Source: Trichoplax adhaerens
Lineage: Eukaryota; Placozoa; Uniplacotomia; Trichoplacea; Trichoplacidae
Assembly (NCBI RefSeq): GCF_000150275.1
Contig: NW_002060945.1
Coordinates: 6,135,246-6,199,245, forward strand
Length of the DNA: 64,000 nucleotides
Direction: 5' to 3'
Positions 1 to 15,842 of this stretch are shown one piece after another; positions within the stretch are counted from its first letter, which is position 1, and every line of letters begins with the position of its first letter. The position numbers were made by a program, and so were the translations under genes. The notes below the pieces were generated by a model. That model was not told where the DNA came from and did no database searches. It was given only the letters and a program-made list of their open reading frames with translations.

Positions 1-57
1 ATCGTAAAGTATAGTTTTCGGGGTACAATATATTTTTACGTTTTTTAATAAAACTAG

Positions 58-2570
58 AAAAAGGAAGGAAAAGCGTTATTGGATATAATCATGAAGAAAT
101 GGCTGCCTGCTGGGGACACTTTGTTAAAGATGGCAAGTATTCATGTGCCTTCACCTGTTACTGCACAAAAATACCGCATGGAAATATTATATACAGGTCC
201 TCATGATGATCCTATTGCTCTTGATATAAAAAATTGCAATCCAAAGGTTAGATACAATAGTAACTTGATGGCATACCGGTATGTTTACCAACTAATAAAA
301 TTGGATTACGTTCATTTACAGGGACATTTATGTATGTATATTTCAAAGTTGGTACCTAAAAGCGATGGAAAACAGTTCTATGCCTTTGGTCGAGTCTTTT
401 CAGGCACAGTCGGTACTGGACAAAAGGTTCTAATCATGGGTCCTAATTTTGTACCTGGAAAAAAAGATGATTTACATCAAATAGAAATTCAAAAGTAATA
501 TTGAATATAATCATGTAGAAATCATGAGAATTTATTTTACTCAAGTAATATTGACTACTCAACGTTTTCGATATATTTAGAACTGTTTTGGTGATGGGTC
601 GTTGTATTGCATCAATTAAGAATGTACCATGTGGTAACATTGCTGGTCTTGTTGGAGTTGATCAGTTTTTAATGGAAACTGGAACGATCACTACGTACGA
701 TAAAGCTCATAATCTGAAGGTTAACTGATTTAGATTAATATTGCATAATTGGATAAAAGAATATCACATAAATAAATTTAAATATGATTATGATCGTAGA
801 TGATAAAGTTTTCTAAGTCGGCTGTTGTACGGATCGGTGTCGAACCAAAGGACCCCTCTAATTTGCCAAAACTTGTAGAAGGACTTAAACTTCTTGCAAA
901 ATCCGATCCTACGATTCAGGTAGTTTCTATTTTTATCCTGTAGGGCACCATTATAAGTTACTCTGGTTAAAATAATATATTCTGTATCATGATATTATGA
1001 TCGTGATTTTATTCTGGTTACTTTTTTAGTGCATTATTGAAGAAAACGGCGCTCATGTTGTCACTGGTAGTGGAGAATCGCATTTAGATACTAGCTTGAA
1101 AGAGTTAGAGAAGGACTATGCTGGCATTCCGATCAAAGTATAAAATTACCATTTAATTTTTATGATTGATTACGACTGCATTGCCAAAGCTGGTGTAATT
1201 TATGCCTTTATAGAAATCTGCTATAACAGTATCGTATAAGGAAACAGTTAGCAGCAAATCAAGTCAGACGTGTTTATCTAAATCTCCCAACAAACACAAT
1301 CGTCTCTTTATGACAGCGCAACCTTTCCCTGAAGGATTGGCTGAGGATGTTGAGAATGTAATTTAGCAGTTATATTAATCTATGGTGGTTGTTTTCGCTA
1401 ATTTTTTTAATATGTAATCGTATAGACGCGGATACGAGACGTAAATTCAATTCTCTACATTTATCTTGAGTGATGTATGTATTACTTATTTTATTTTTAT
1501 AGCGTAAAGTTACTCCAGAACAAGACTTCAAAGTTAGGGCTAGGTAGTTATTATGATATATGACTCTCTGCTATATAACTATGGTTGAAAAATGTTGACA
1601 TAGAGTATGTATCTTTAGATATCTAGCCGATACGTACAAATACGATGCCGGAGAAGCACGTAAGATTTGGTGTTTTGGTCCTGAAGCTAAAGGAGCCAAT
1701 TTTCTTATTGATACGTCAAAAGGTGTACAATACTTAAATGAAATTAAAGATAGTGTGGTTGTTGGTTTCCAATTGGCTACGAAAACGGTATACGCATACT
1801 TTGTAGTTCTGCTGTTGTAATATGACCAATAATCAATTCCTAATATCAATGATAATCACAAAATTTCTCGAAGGGCGTTTTGTGTGGAGAAAATGTTCGT
1901 GCTGTACGTTTTAACATCAATGATGTTACATTGCATGCTGATGCTGCTCACCGTGTTGGTGGTGAGATTATTCCAACGACTCGACGTTGTTTACATGCTT
2001 GTGTATTAACTGCTAAACCTCGTATTATGGAGCCTGTCTACTTGATAGAGATTCAGGTATAATTTCAATCTTACTGAAACGTATATGCTAATTGGGATGC
2101 CTCGTAATGAATCGTTTATTTGTACTGTCATGTAGTGTCCGCAAGATGCTACTGGTGGAGTCAGTTTAACTTTAAATAAGCGTCGTGGTAAAATATTGGA
2201 AGAAAATATAATTTCTAATACTCCGATGGTTGTAGCCAAGGCTTACCTACCTGTCAATGAATCATTTGGTGAGATGATAACAATGATATGATGAAGATAA
2301 AGTAACTGCGTAGTGTATAAAATTGGCAAGTTTATTTAAAATATTTTACTAAATAGTAGCGTGATGTTTTATTCAGGTTTTAAGGCCGATCTTTCATCAG
2401 CAACTCAAGGCAAGGCTTTTCTACAGTGCGTATTCGATCATTGGCAGATAATGCCTGATGATCCATTGGATGCAACATCCAAATCTGGCGTAATTGTAGC
2501 TTCAATAAGAAAGAGTAAGGGATTAACTGAAGGTGTACCCGCTTTGGATATGTATTTGGACAAACTATAA
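58..2570 (+). CDS. Divergent elongation factor 2 paralogue, 3' part (11 exons, 530 residues visible)
   Basis: EF2 is the GTPase that moves tRNAs and mRNA through the ribosome. Visible exons: 58-246, 322-494, 581-719, 800-919, 1030-1137, 1214-1357, 1503-1543, 1619-1787, 1874-2056, 2136-2268, 2377-2570. All have GT-AG borders and the frame is open to the TAA at 2568-2570. The product aligns with residues 311-840 of the intact EF2 downstream, i.e. domains II to V; the GTPase domain lies left of the window. Exon lengths equal those of the downstream gene one for one, so the two are tandem duplicates. Divergence is strong: 26 differences in 76 codons in the exons at 800-919 and 1030-1137. The diphthamide histidine is kept (codon 1949-1951) but the following Gly is Val (1955-1957) and a nearby Gln is Glu (1964-1966). 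It may be a specialised EF2 or a slowly decaying copy; no stop or frameshift is seen. Confidence 0.9.
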
Positions 2571-5500
2571 CTTAAAGTATTTAAGTTACTAGCAATTCAT
2601 TAATTTTATTTACTTTAAGTGATCCTGCGATTGCTCGATATCAGTTCGATACGGCATTTTACAAACTTGCAATTTTTACATGTTGTAGTATATTTATGGT
2701 CATTGATAATTTATGGTGTGATACATATGTTATTCTACAATCTATGCTTGTGCCTAGTTTCTATTGTATAAGTATGGATTTGATTACTCGTGCTCATTTA
2801 CATTTCGTAATTCGATTCTTTGTTAGAAGTATGGTTATTAATATGCGTAGTGTAGTAATTTATCTGCAGTTGTGCAATCCTACATATGGTTAGAATGGTA
2901 AGCGATGCATATATGAAAGCCGTAGTTTTTCAATAAATAAAAAATTGAAAAATAGTGGTACACAACGCTAGGGGCCCTAAGCTATACTTCGTGCTATGTA
3001 TAGTACGACATTGTAGCTCGTATTAGCGTATCTTTCACACGCAGACATAAGGTGATATGATAATAGCGATGAGTAGCGTAAGAAATGCGAAGGCGATGCA
3101 TATATGAGAGTCAATAAATAGGCTAAGCTAACGTAATAAAGCAGTTCTTAATTAATTAATCTCTTAAGCTTGTGTCCGTCACTGTATTACTATTCGCAAG
3201 GGTTCTACAGTACTAGCCAGAGATATAACACTGTTAACAACTACATGGGAATTGCATAAATTTCGAAACGAAATTCGCTGAACTTGCATGGAAATATGCC
3301 AAGGTTGAATTGATTGACTGCATTTGCTTCTTTGTATACAGTATATGCGTATAAAAGCGACTCCTATCAATAGAGTTTATCTGCTCTCTTTCTCTTTATT
3401 GACTCCACCATAATCGTTGCACCCGCAATACGGTACATTACATCCATCTGTACAATAAATTGAAGGGTTGTGCATAAAATTTCAATTATTTACGTTATCA
3501 GTATAGATTGTGAATGAGTTACTGTACTCGAAGTTATTACTTGATAGCGAGAAAAAGGACTAATCTTTATCTTGACTTAAAATCAGTAAATAATCAAGCG
3601 GGTATTTCACTCATTGAAATGATTTTAATATGTCACAGTGACTGTATTTTTTAGGCGTAGGATTGAAACAGACGGAATTTATTAATAATAGAAGGTAAAG
3701 ATTGGCATTAGTGCAATATAGGTGAGTAGCCATATGACGATAGAGACAGTGAGGAGAAAGAGAGAGAGAGGATATGCACGTGCTCGTATATGTAAATAAG
3801 CGAAGGCAGTATTGTAATTGTTAAAATTAAAAGTGTTACATTTCAGGGATTTTGCAGAAATTTTTTAAATTTTTGATTTGACGATGTTATATTCTAGGAT
3901 AAGAGAAGCTGACGATGGGACACTTAGTTCGTTTTCTACCAGCATATACAGTACGTTTATCTGGTAATTTTAAATTTGAGTTCAATTTCTAATTAATGCT
4001 AAAGTAATAAAAAATATATGGTATTAACTAGATCATGTCCAAGTTGTTATTGTTGCTAACATAACTGAACAGAAATGCTTTTACCACTCATACGATGGTT
4101 ATTATACTATATGTTAGTAATCATATAAATACAATATGAGGCTATTTAATACCACTGTGCGCTTCATAAATTTTTGGTTGTTTAGTCTCATTAGGACAAA
4201 ATCGATCTTAAGGATGGCCGTAACATACTCGTATATTTATGACATATTGGCTATGATATTATATACTATCTGTACATCTATGATGTTAAATCTTTCGCTT
4301 TTAATACTATTTTAGTTTTTATCTTTTTTTAGATTAGCTAATAATTATAATAAACCTATAAATTTGTTTAACTAACATTTTAATTTGTTTTAATAGTAAT
4401 AGTGACGTAGTTACTTTGCGTGATATATTAGCACAGGACTGGTATAGTATGGACGTAATTGAGCTTTGAATTAGCATCTCCTTCTTGAGTGCTCATAAAC
4501 AATATTTTCTTATATTTTATTTTTTTCAAGGATCTTGTCCTATCTACTGACTGTATCTGTCTTCGATTACATAATTTGCGCTATACACAACAATTATCAA
4601 TGCTAGCATTCATAGCTACCGTATTGCTGACGGTTTAATTGTTTCGATCGGGAAAAATTTTAAACCTCCCGATTATAAATGTGCACAGTATTATTAACAT
4701 TATGATACACTGGTCATTAGCGCATGAATTTAGTACCAGATTTGCTATCATTAAAGTGATTTTTACTTTTTTTGCTCCTAGTGATCAACGGGTATTAAGG
4801 TTAAGAGCAGTGTCAAGTATTGCTTTGTACCTACTGTATGCCTTTTGAATTAGTCAGTGACTGCCATTATACTGTAGCTCAAGCCCTTTCTTTCTGTAAA
4901 TAAATAAATAACTAAATAAACGAATGTAGGATACGGTACTGACGGTAGTTTAGATATAGTTATAGATCTTCTATTACTAGCGATATACGTAATACGGCAT
5001 TGCGATGTGAGATAACTGTATATTATTGTAGGCGCTGTTTCTACCTATCACAGTACTGGTTGGGTTGTCAGTATAATAAGTTAAGACTAAAGGTATACGG
5101 CCTATGTTAGGCCTAAGTAGATCGGTAGCGACAAGCAGGTCATTATTTAAGGCAAGAACCGCATGTAAGGGAAGACAGATATTTAGCTATTCTTCTTCTC
5201 TGTAAGGGTTACGTGCCGCGAGGTACAATCGTCAATAAAAAACCCATTAATAAATATTGTAAATATACTGTACATCGGGGTACCTCTTGAAGCTAAGGTT
5301 ATCTATCTGTAATTAACCAGCTTGCACTGTTCTTATGATGGCCAGTACTCCTTCAAATAAAGTAAGACTATTTCTCTAATACTTATAATTAGTTCACTCT
5401 TTATTATGTACTCTAACATTTTTATTCCTCGGCTAGCTCATTACCCAATAGGTACATTACATACAGTATAGCACTACATTATCCTGTAGAATTGGGATGG

Positions 5501-6206
5501 CTGCTATTTTGCTGGCCATTTTAACTGACTAGTGTACTGTATAGTGTACAATGGTTCGACCGACCGTACGTGCAGCAGTGACTGATAGTTTGTATTCGAA
5601 ATTTCAAAGAAACAAAATTATTCAATACTGCAATGAAAAGTGATCAAAATATCAAGAGCCAATTGCTAAAGGTTTTACTGATGTATCTGCGTGCAATTTG
5701 AGTCCAATTTAAAGTACATTTCTTAAAAATTGAAAGATATCATTTATAGCAACACTATGGGTTTCAGGCTAAACAGCTTTTCAACAATTCAATCATTCTA
5801 CAGTACAGTGGTAGATAGTGTACAGTCAAGTCAAAGTACTGTACTAGGTAACCGAGTAAACTACGGAATGGAACGGAACGCGGATGCGCACTTCAGCTTC
5901 TCGCGGAATGCGCCTGCGTAATTCGTTCATTCCGTAAAAGCGTGTAAAATATGGAACATGTACAGTACATTATACAGTAGTGAGTACAGTACTGTAAATT
6001 ATGCACTGTCATGGTAGTGTGTACAGTACAGTACTGTACAGTACATACTAGGCATACTGTACTGTACAATGTACTGTACTGTACAGTACACAGCCTGCGT
6101 GACTTTCTGTAAGGACTTGTGAACTGCTTTTAAAGAATGCCTTTTGGCATGCACACCGCGCTTAGTGTGATACCACAAGGGGTTGGATATAATTGAAAAT
6201 GAGATG
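2571..6206. other. Intergenic region between the two EF2 genes
   Basis: No gene recognised; the short open frames here (60-70 codons) show no family resemblance and no splice logic. It holds a direct repeat of about 18 bp beginning GCGATGCATATATGA at 2902 and again at 3093, each followed by a TCAATAAATA-like string. The second half is rich in TACTGTA/TACAGTA words, ending in a dense cluster at 5961-6091. A short GA tract lies at about 3755-3770. Confidence 0.6.
5961..6091. repeat. Cluster of GTACAGTAC / GTACTGTAC palindromic words
   Basis: Overlapping copies of TACAGTAC and its reverse complement GTACTGTA fill this stretch, for example GTACAGTACAGTACTGTAC starting at 6021. The words are self-complementary and could form cruciforms. 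The cluster ends about 115 bp upstream of the CRE in the EF2 promoter. The same words recur across the window, most densely at 31531-31563, 31940-32005, 32220-32310, 38391-38432 and 40010-40125. Confidence 0.75.
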
Positions 6207-6286
6207 TGACGTCAACGAGCGCCATCCCATGATTGGCTGCTATTTCTGTACAAATTTGGCTGCGACGATCTCGTTCTTCCTCTTTC
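6207..6286 (+). promoter_or_regulatory. Candidate EF2 core promoter: CRE, inverted CCAAT box and TOP-like pyrimidine tract
   Basis: TGACGTCA (full cAMP-response/ATF palindrome) is at 6207-6214 and ATTGG (inverted CCAAT box) at 6232-6236. The pyrimidine run CTTCCTCTTTC at 6276-6286 could be a 5' terminal oligopyrimidine start, a feature of translation-factor mRNAs known from vertebrates. It lies about 68 bp before the ATG. No clear TATA box is at -30. The transcription start is inferred, not seen. Confidence 0.5.
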
Positions 6287-6353
6287 ATCAGGCAACCATT
6301 CCAACGAAGGCGAGGATTTTGTCCGAAAGTAGATCTGCTGAAAATCTGTCACC

Positions 6354-11162
<4,809 letters not shown>

Positions 11163-11327
11163 CCTAAAGTACTGAGGCTACGTAATTAATTTTTTACTTA
11201 CTTTGAAATAGATGACACATGATAGATATTTCACTGCTGTCAGTAATCCTTATATGAGAATTAGGTACAATACTGTACACTATATGCAAAATGTATGAGT
11301 TTCAAAATGAATCTTGTAATGCTTGCA

Positions 11328-11337
11328 AATAAATAAA
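11328..11337 (+). terminator. Poly(A) signal doublet of EF2
   Basis: Two overlapping AATAAA hexamers about 170 nt after the EF2 stop codon; the best cleavage signal in the 3' flank. Confidence 0.6.
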
Positions 11338-14300
11338 ATATATTCCAAAATGGTCGTAAATAGTGATTGTATTTATTTCTTTAAGTATAAGTGATTCAAA
11401 TATAATCTATATTTACCCGTGTGAGAATATACTATCTTCATTCATTAACGCGCTAAGTGGATACTGGAGGTCCTTTTAACTTGGGATTTAGTAGTGGGTA
11501 GTGCCAATGTTGCGCAATATAAATATGGTATAATTAGTGAAAGAGCTATTTAATGTTCAACGGTGCGGTAATAATTGGTATTTGAATATCAACGAGATAT
11601 ATTAAATGCAGGGTTATGAAGCGAGCGTCTCGCTGTTTTGAAATTTGAAATGCAATTGCAACACGCTGTATTTACGAGTTTTGCACTAGATATGTGTTTC
11701 GCTCAATTCGTAGCTGACCAGAATAATAGTAGATGTACTGTACAGTACGTTAGTATACCATCAGTGTAAAATACAAAACATGAGTGAAGGAGACTATCTT
11801 AAACAACAGTTGAAATTTTTCGCACTTGATTTACAGTACTGTATTTTATGTTTTTCATACAGGAAGTCAGCGATAGAGAAAATTCGCAATATTGTTATCA
11901 ATACTGTGTAAGACTACCCTTTATGATGGTTGGTAGAACTGGGTCAAAAATGATCGCAGTACGCTTAATAGTACAATACTGTACAAAATTGACTGAAAAA
12001 TCAATACTCGTTGTTATGCTAGAATTTCATAGTGATCACGCAATCCGTATGGTTGGTTTTAGTGTTTTATTATTACCGTACTTCCACAGTACTATAACAA
12101 CGTATAGCGTGCAGTAGCGGATGTTTTGTCCAGAACTATAACTCTACCATGGATTTCACCGCACTAAAAATATTATAAAAGGTGCCTTTTAAAAAGAAAG
12201 TGATTCATGTCGAATGTAGCTATAGCATTGTATGGAGCACTGCCGTACGGTACTACAACTGTCTCTCTCTCTCTCTCTGTACAAGATTGATCCACGTTAG
12301 AAGGCTTGACATTTTTGTGTCGTGAGATGGGCGCTCCTGTGTCGCCTCTCTTTCCTCTTTATTTTTAGCAATCCCCTAGCAGTGTCCTTAAAAGTCAAGC
12401 CGAAACTGGACTTGAACCCCCCGATTGGGGATTAGGGTTAAGAATTTTTGTAGTCATACAGTGTTGGAATAGCAGCGATTGGATTCATTTTAGGTTCGAA
12501 AATCAACCATTGGATCGGGTTGGGGCTGTGCTTTCATTCCATTGAAGGGACTCTAGTCCCTGAGGGTACAGTACACGGTTCTTTGATGGTGTTTGACTTG
12601 TATTGAGTTGACTGGTGATGTACTGACGTACAGTACGGTTGAGGTGTTTTAGTGTACTGTAGTCAATGCAGCTTCACCTGTTTACACTATGACACTCGCT
12701 GGTAGTCTGTGACTTTCATTGACTGGTTGCAATTGCGCTACAATCCAATTGCCGTAGTTAGTACTACTGTCGACAGTACTGTATGCGTAGTACTCCTGTT
12801 GATACCGAGTGTCATCCGCTGTGACTGACGCCTGTTGCGTCGTCCGTCGTTGGAAATGTTCATAGTATCCAGTATAAAAAAATTGCATAGTCAAAGAGGA
12901 AAATCTTTCCACTCAATGTCCAACTCGATTGCAAAGTTGTTCAACATTCCATGCCACCAGTGAGGTAATCATGGATAGCTCTGCTATAAATTTATAATTT
13001 TAATCGACTACTGCATGAAAAAGATCGACTATACTCTACGTTGAATGACACTGTTCTTGATCAAAGCATTCATCATGAAATGATAGAGTAAAGACGCACC
13101 GTAGAAAGATTGTTTTGCACGGACATTTTTGAACATCTTCTTCACACCATTGCCATGACGATGACAAATGGTAGAGGTATATCGTTCTGCTTTATCCATC
13201 AGAATTACAAGATTGTCAAATAATGGTGAAATTGCCTAGGGTAATTAGCCAATTATCTTATGACTTTTTCCATTGCCACAATGACAGTTGATTACAACTC
13301 TATTAGTTTTTATCCTAAATCCATTTGACTTGATAGAATGAAATCATCGAGCGAGAGATGGCAACAATCGTCATTCAGTTGCCTATAGTAACTGTAATAG
13401 TGTACTACAAAACTTGTTATCGTAGGTAGTGTTGAAATTTTTTTTTCTATTCGCTAATTACTGCTAATTCTACTGCCTGAAAATACTATCCAATAGGTTG
13501 TCGTCTTTCTACATTTTTAGCCCTTGTCACAGTTGTATTCAAATACAATTTCCTATTTGGATTGGACACTATCAAATGATAGACAATTATTTGTTTAATT
13601 TGAGATTCCTGCTTGACATCACCCATGCAGTTGAACTTAACGTGAAGGGGAACGTTTTTTATCATTTTTTTTAGCTGTCCATTTTGAAGAAGAACTCTGA
13701 TAGTTCTACACTTCTACTATATCATTCTACTTCTTGATATTTCTCATGCTGTTGTAGTCAGATTCAAGATAGATTCTTCTATTGGTTTTAACACGACTTT
13801 TTTAATGAAATACATGTATTTTATTCATGTACGACATCATTGATGGTGTTGTACTCTACTCAATACAGGATATTTTCAACCATTATTTTGCAGTTGATTT
13901 TGACCACGTATTCAATCGGATTGTTCTTCATTCACGCTAATATGACTATTCATCCAACTTGATTATGCTATCGATGATAAAACGATATATCAATTAGAAA
14001 TGATTGCCAACTTATTTAGTATATTGATTGATGTTTTTCAAATAGCGACCACATGAACATCAACATATCGTCCTATTTTTGTTTATTCATATCTTCTTTT
14101 TCACCGCAGGGTTGCTAGTAAATGAATCATCGATTGGCTCAGTGAGAAAAGCTTCTAATTGATTACTATACCGAATTATCAGTGAAATTATAAAACATCC
14201 AAGTTGGCTTTCAAATGACTGACTAGGATCTTTTCGCTTATTGATCCCAAGGTAAGAATTGTGTAGTCATGATAGAGATGAGAAGTGGTTGTCATCATCT

Positions 14301-15842
14301 TATGATCATAAGTGATACAGTTTCAACTTGATGCGTGCTATCATAGGTCGAGTTTGTTCAATACTACTCTTGCCTACTACTGTATATCCTTCTCATGCTG
14401 TATATGAACACACCAGCATAAATGTACTCGTATTTATAGCGTATTTTATAACGGACATGGTTAACTTACAAACATGACATTGAAATTTCAAGTAGCTGAT
14501 CAAGAAAATCATCGATTGTCTTATTAATTGAACTAGGCTGTATCAATTCTATATCACATTCATAGACGAGTAGGTTTGTTAGGGTCTACGATCGATCAGA
14601 TCCAAGTAATTCCACTCAGAACGTAGTGAAATAGGTCAACGTTTCCTTTTTAAATACGCACATAGCATGTTGGAGTAATAACCTTGATCGTATATAATTA
14701 TTCATGAATTATTCCGCTATCGTTTATCGTTTATACTTATATTGTACGTACGCATATAGCAATTGAATCTCATTGAAGCTATGACAACTAGTTGTCTATG
14801 TGCGGCGTGGAAACGTCTTAAAAACCCAACTGAGCAGTACTGTATACTGGTCAAGTTTAATTATTCATGTAGTTCATTAACCTATCTAATTAAAACATGT
14901 GTCAATTTACACATTTTTAAATTTGTTGCTTTTATATTGATTATGTTGATCCAAATCGGGGACAGTAACATATATTCTTTTGACTACTCGCTTATGAGTT
15001 ATAACGCTATGAGTCATTTATGAGTCACTGATGAGACAGTTAAATTGACGGATTGCACATGGGACCTACAAAGCTTAAGTTATGTCGGTAGACTTGAAGT
15101 ATTTATTTTGGAACAGCTTCTTAGGTTGATTTTTGATCGGTTTTGCTATTATTCCATAACACAAAGCTTATGGTATGCATCTATTGGTGCCTTTACATTA
15201 TCGACATGTTTGTGCAATGGTAACATCGGATTTATAGTGATCCCTTGAATTAACCTTTTTATTTTTTTCACCAACCTGGCGCCTATCATCACTACGGCGT
15301 ACTATGTGTATACTATCAAGAGAGTCTAGCCCGTTCCTATGGTGTAGAGAAATATTCTAAATCCTTTTGATGAACAATCTCAAATGTTAAAACACTGTTA
15401 AACTTTGCCTACCATTGTCGAATTTTCTTTTTATAGAAACCTAAAAAAAGATTGATGATCGAAATGACATTCTTCGTTTGATAATAACAAGTAATACAAT
15501 AAGTTGGCATTCATTTCGATTTGGCATACATGTATTTATAATCAATAATTCTTTGACAGCCTATTGTTTTTCAAGTAAGCATCTTGCTTGTATTAACTTT
15601 ATTCTGATCAGATTGAAGATACTGTTAATAACACAATGTTATAATTAGTTTAATTCTACCATCATTAATTCCATTAGACGCCCGAGCTTGATTTTCGTAC
15701 TTTTCGATGTAATAGAATGTATCAATGGATAAGTGGGCTGCTATTGGGCTCATTATAATTATATAATTTTTTTTTTTTTTTCATCATGACTTCAAAAATG
15801 CTAATTGAATGAATAATTATGATGTCTTTATGTTGATTAGAT
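11338..15842. other. Intergenic region, no gene recognised
   Basis: About 4.5 kb without a supported gene. It contains a (CT)9 microsatellite at about 12261-12279, scattered TACTGTA words (11733-11752, 12566-12575, 12619-12662) and a T-rich tract at about 15767-15781. The part 12900-14650 is richer in GATG/CATC words and has short frames on both strands, but all are broken by stops and none resembles a known family; it could be decayed coding or mobile sequence. Confidence 0.5.

Noticed and set aside
2696-2893. 65-codon frame after the EF2 paralogue
   Set aside because: Low-complexity translation of 3' flanking DNA, no splice sites or homology.
12385-12430. tRNA B-box-like string on the minus strand (GGTTCAAGTCC at about 12408-12420)
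   Set aside because: The flanking bases do not form a five-pair T stem and no matching anticodon or acceptor arm follows.
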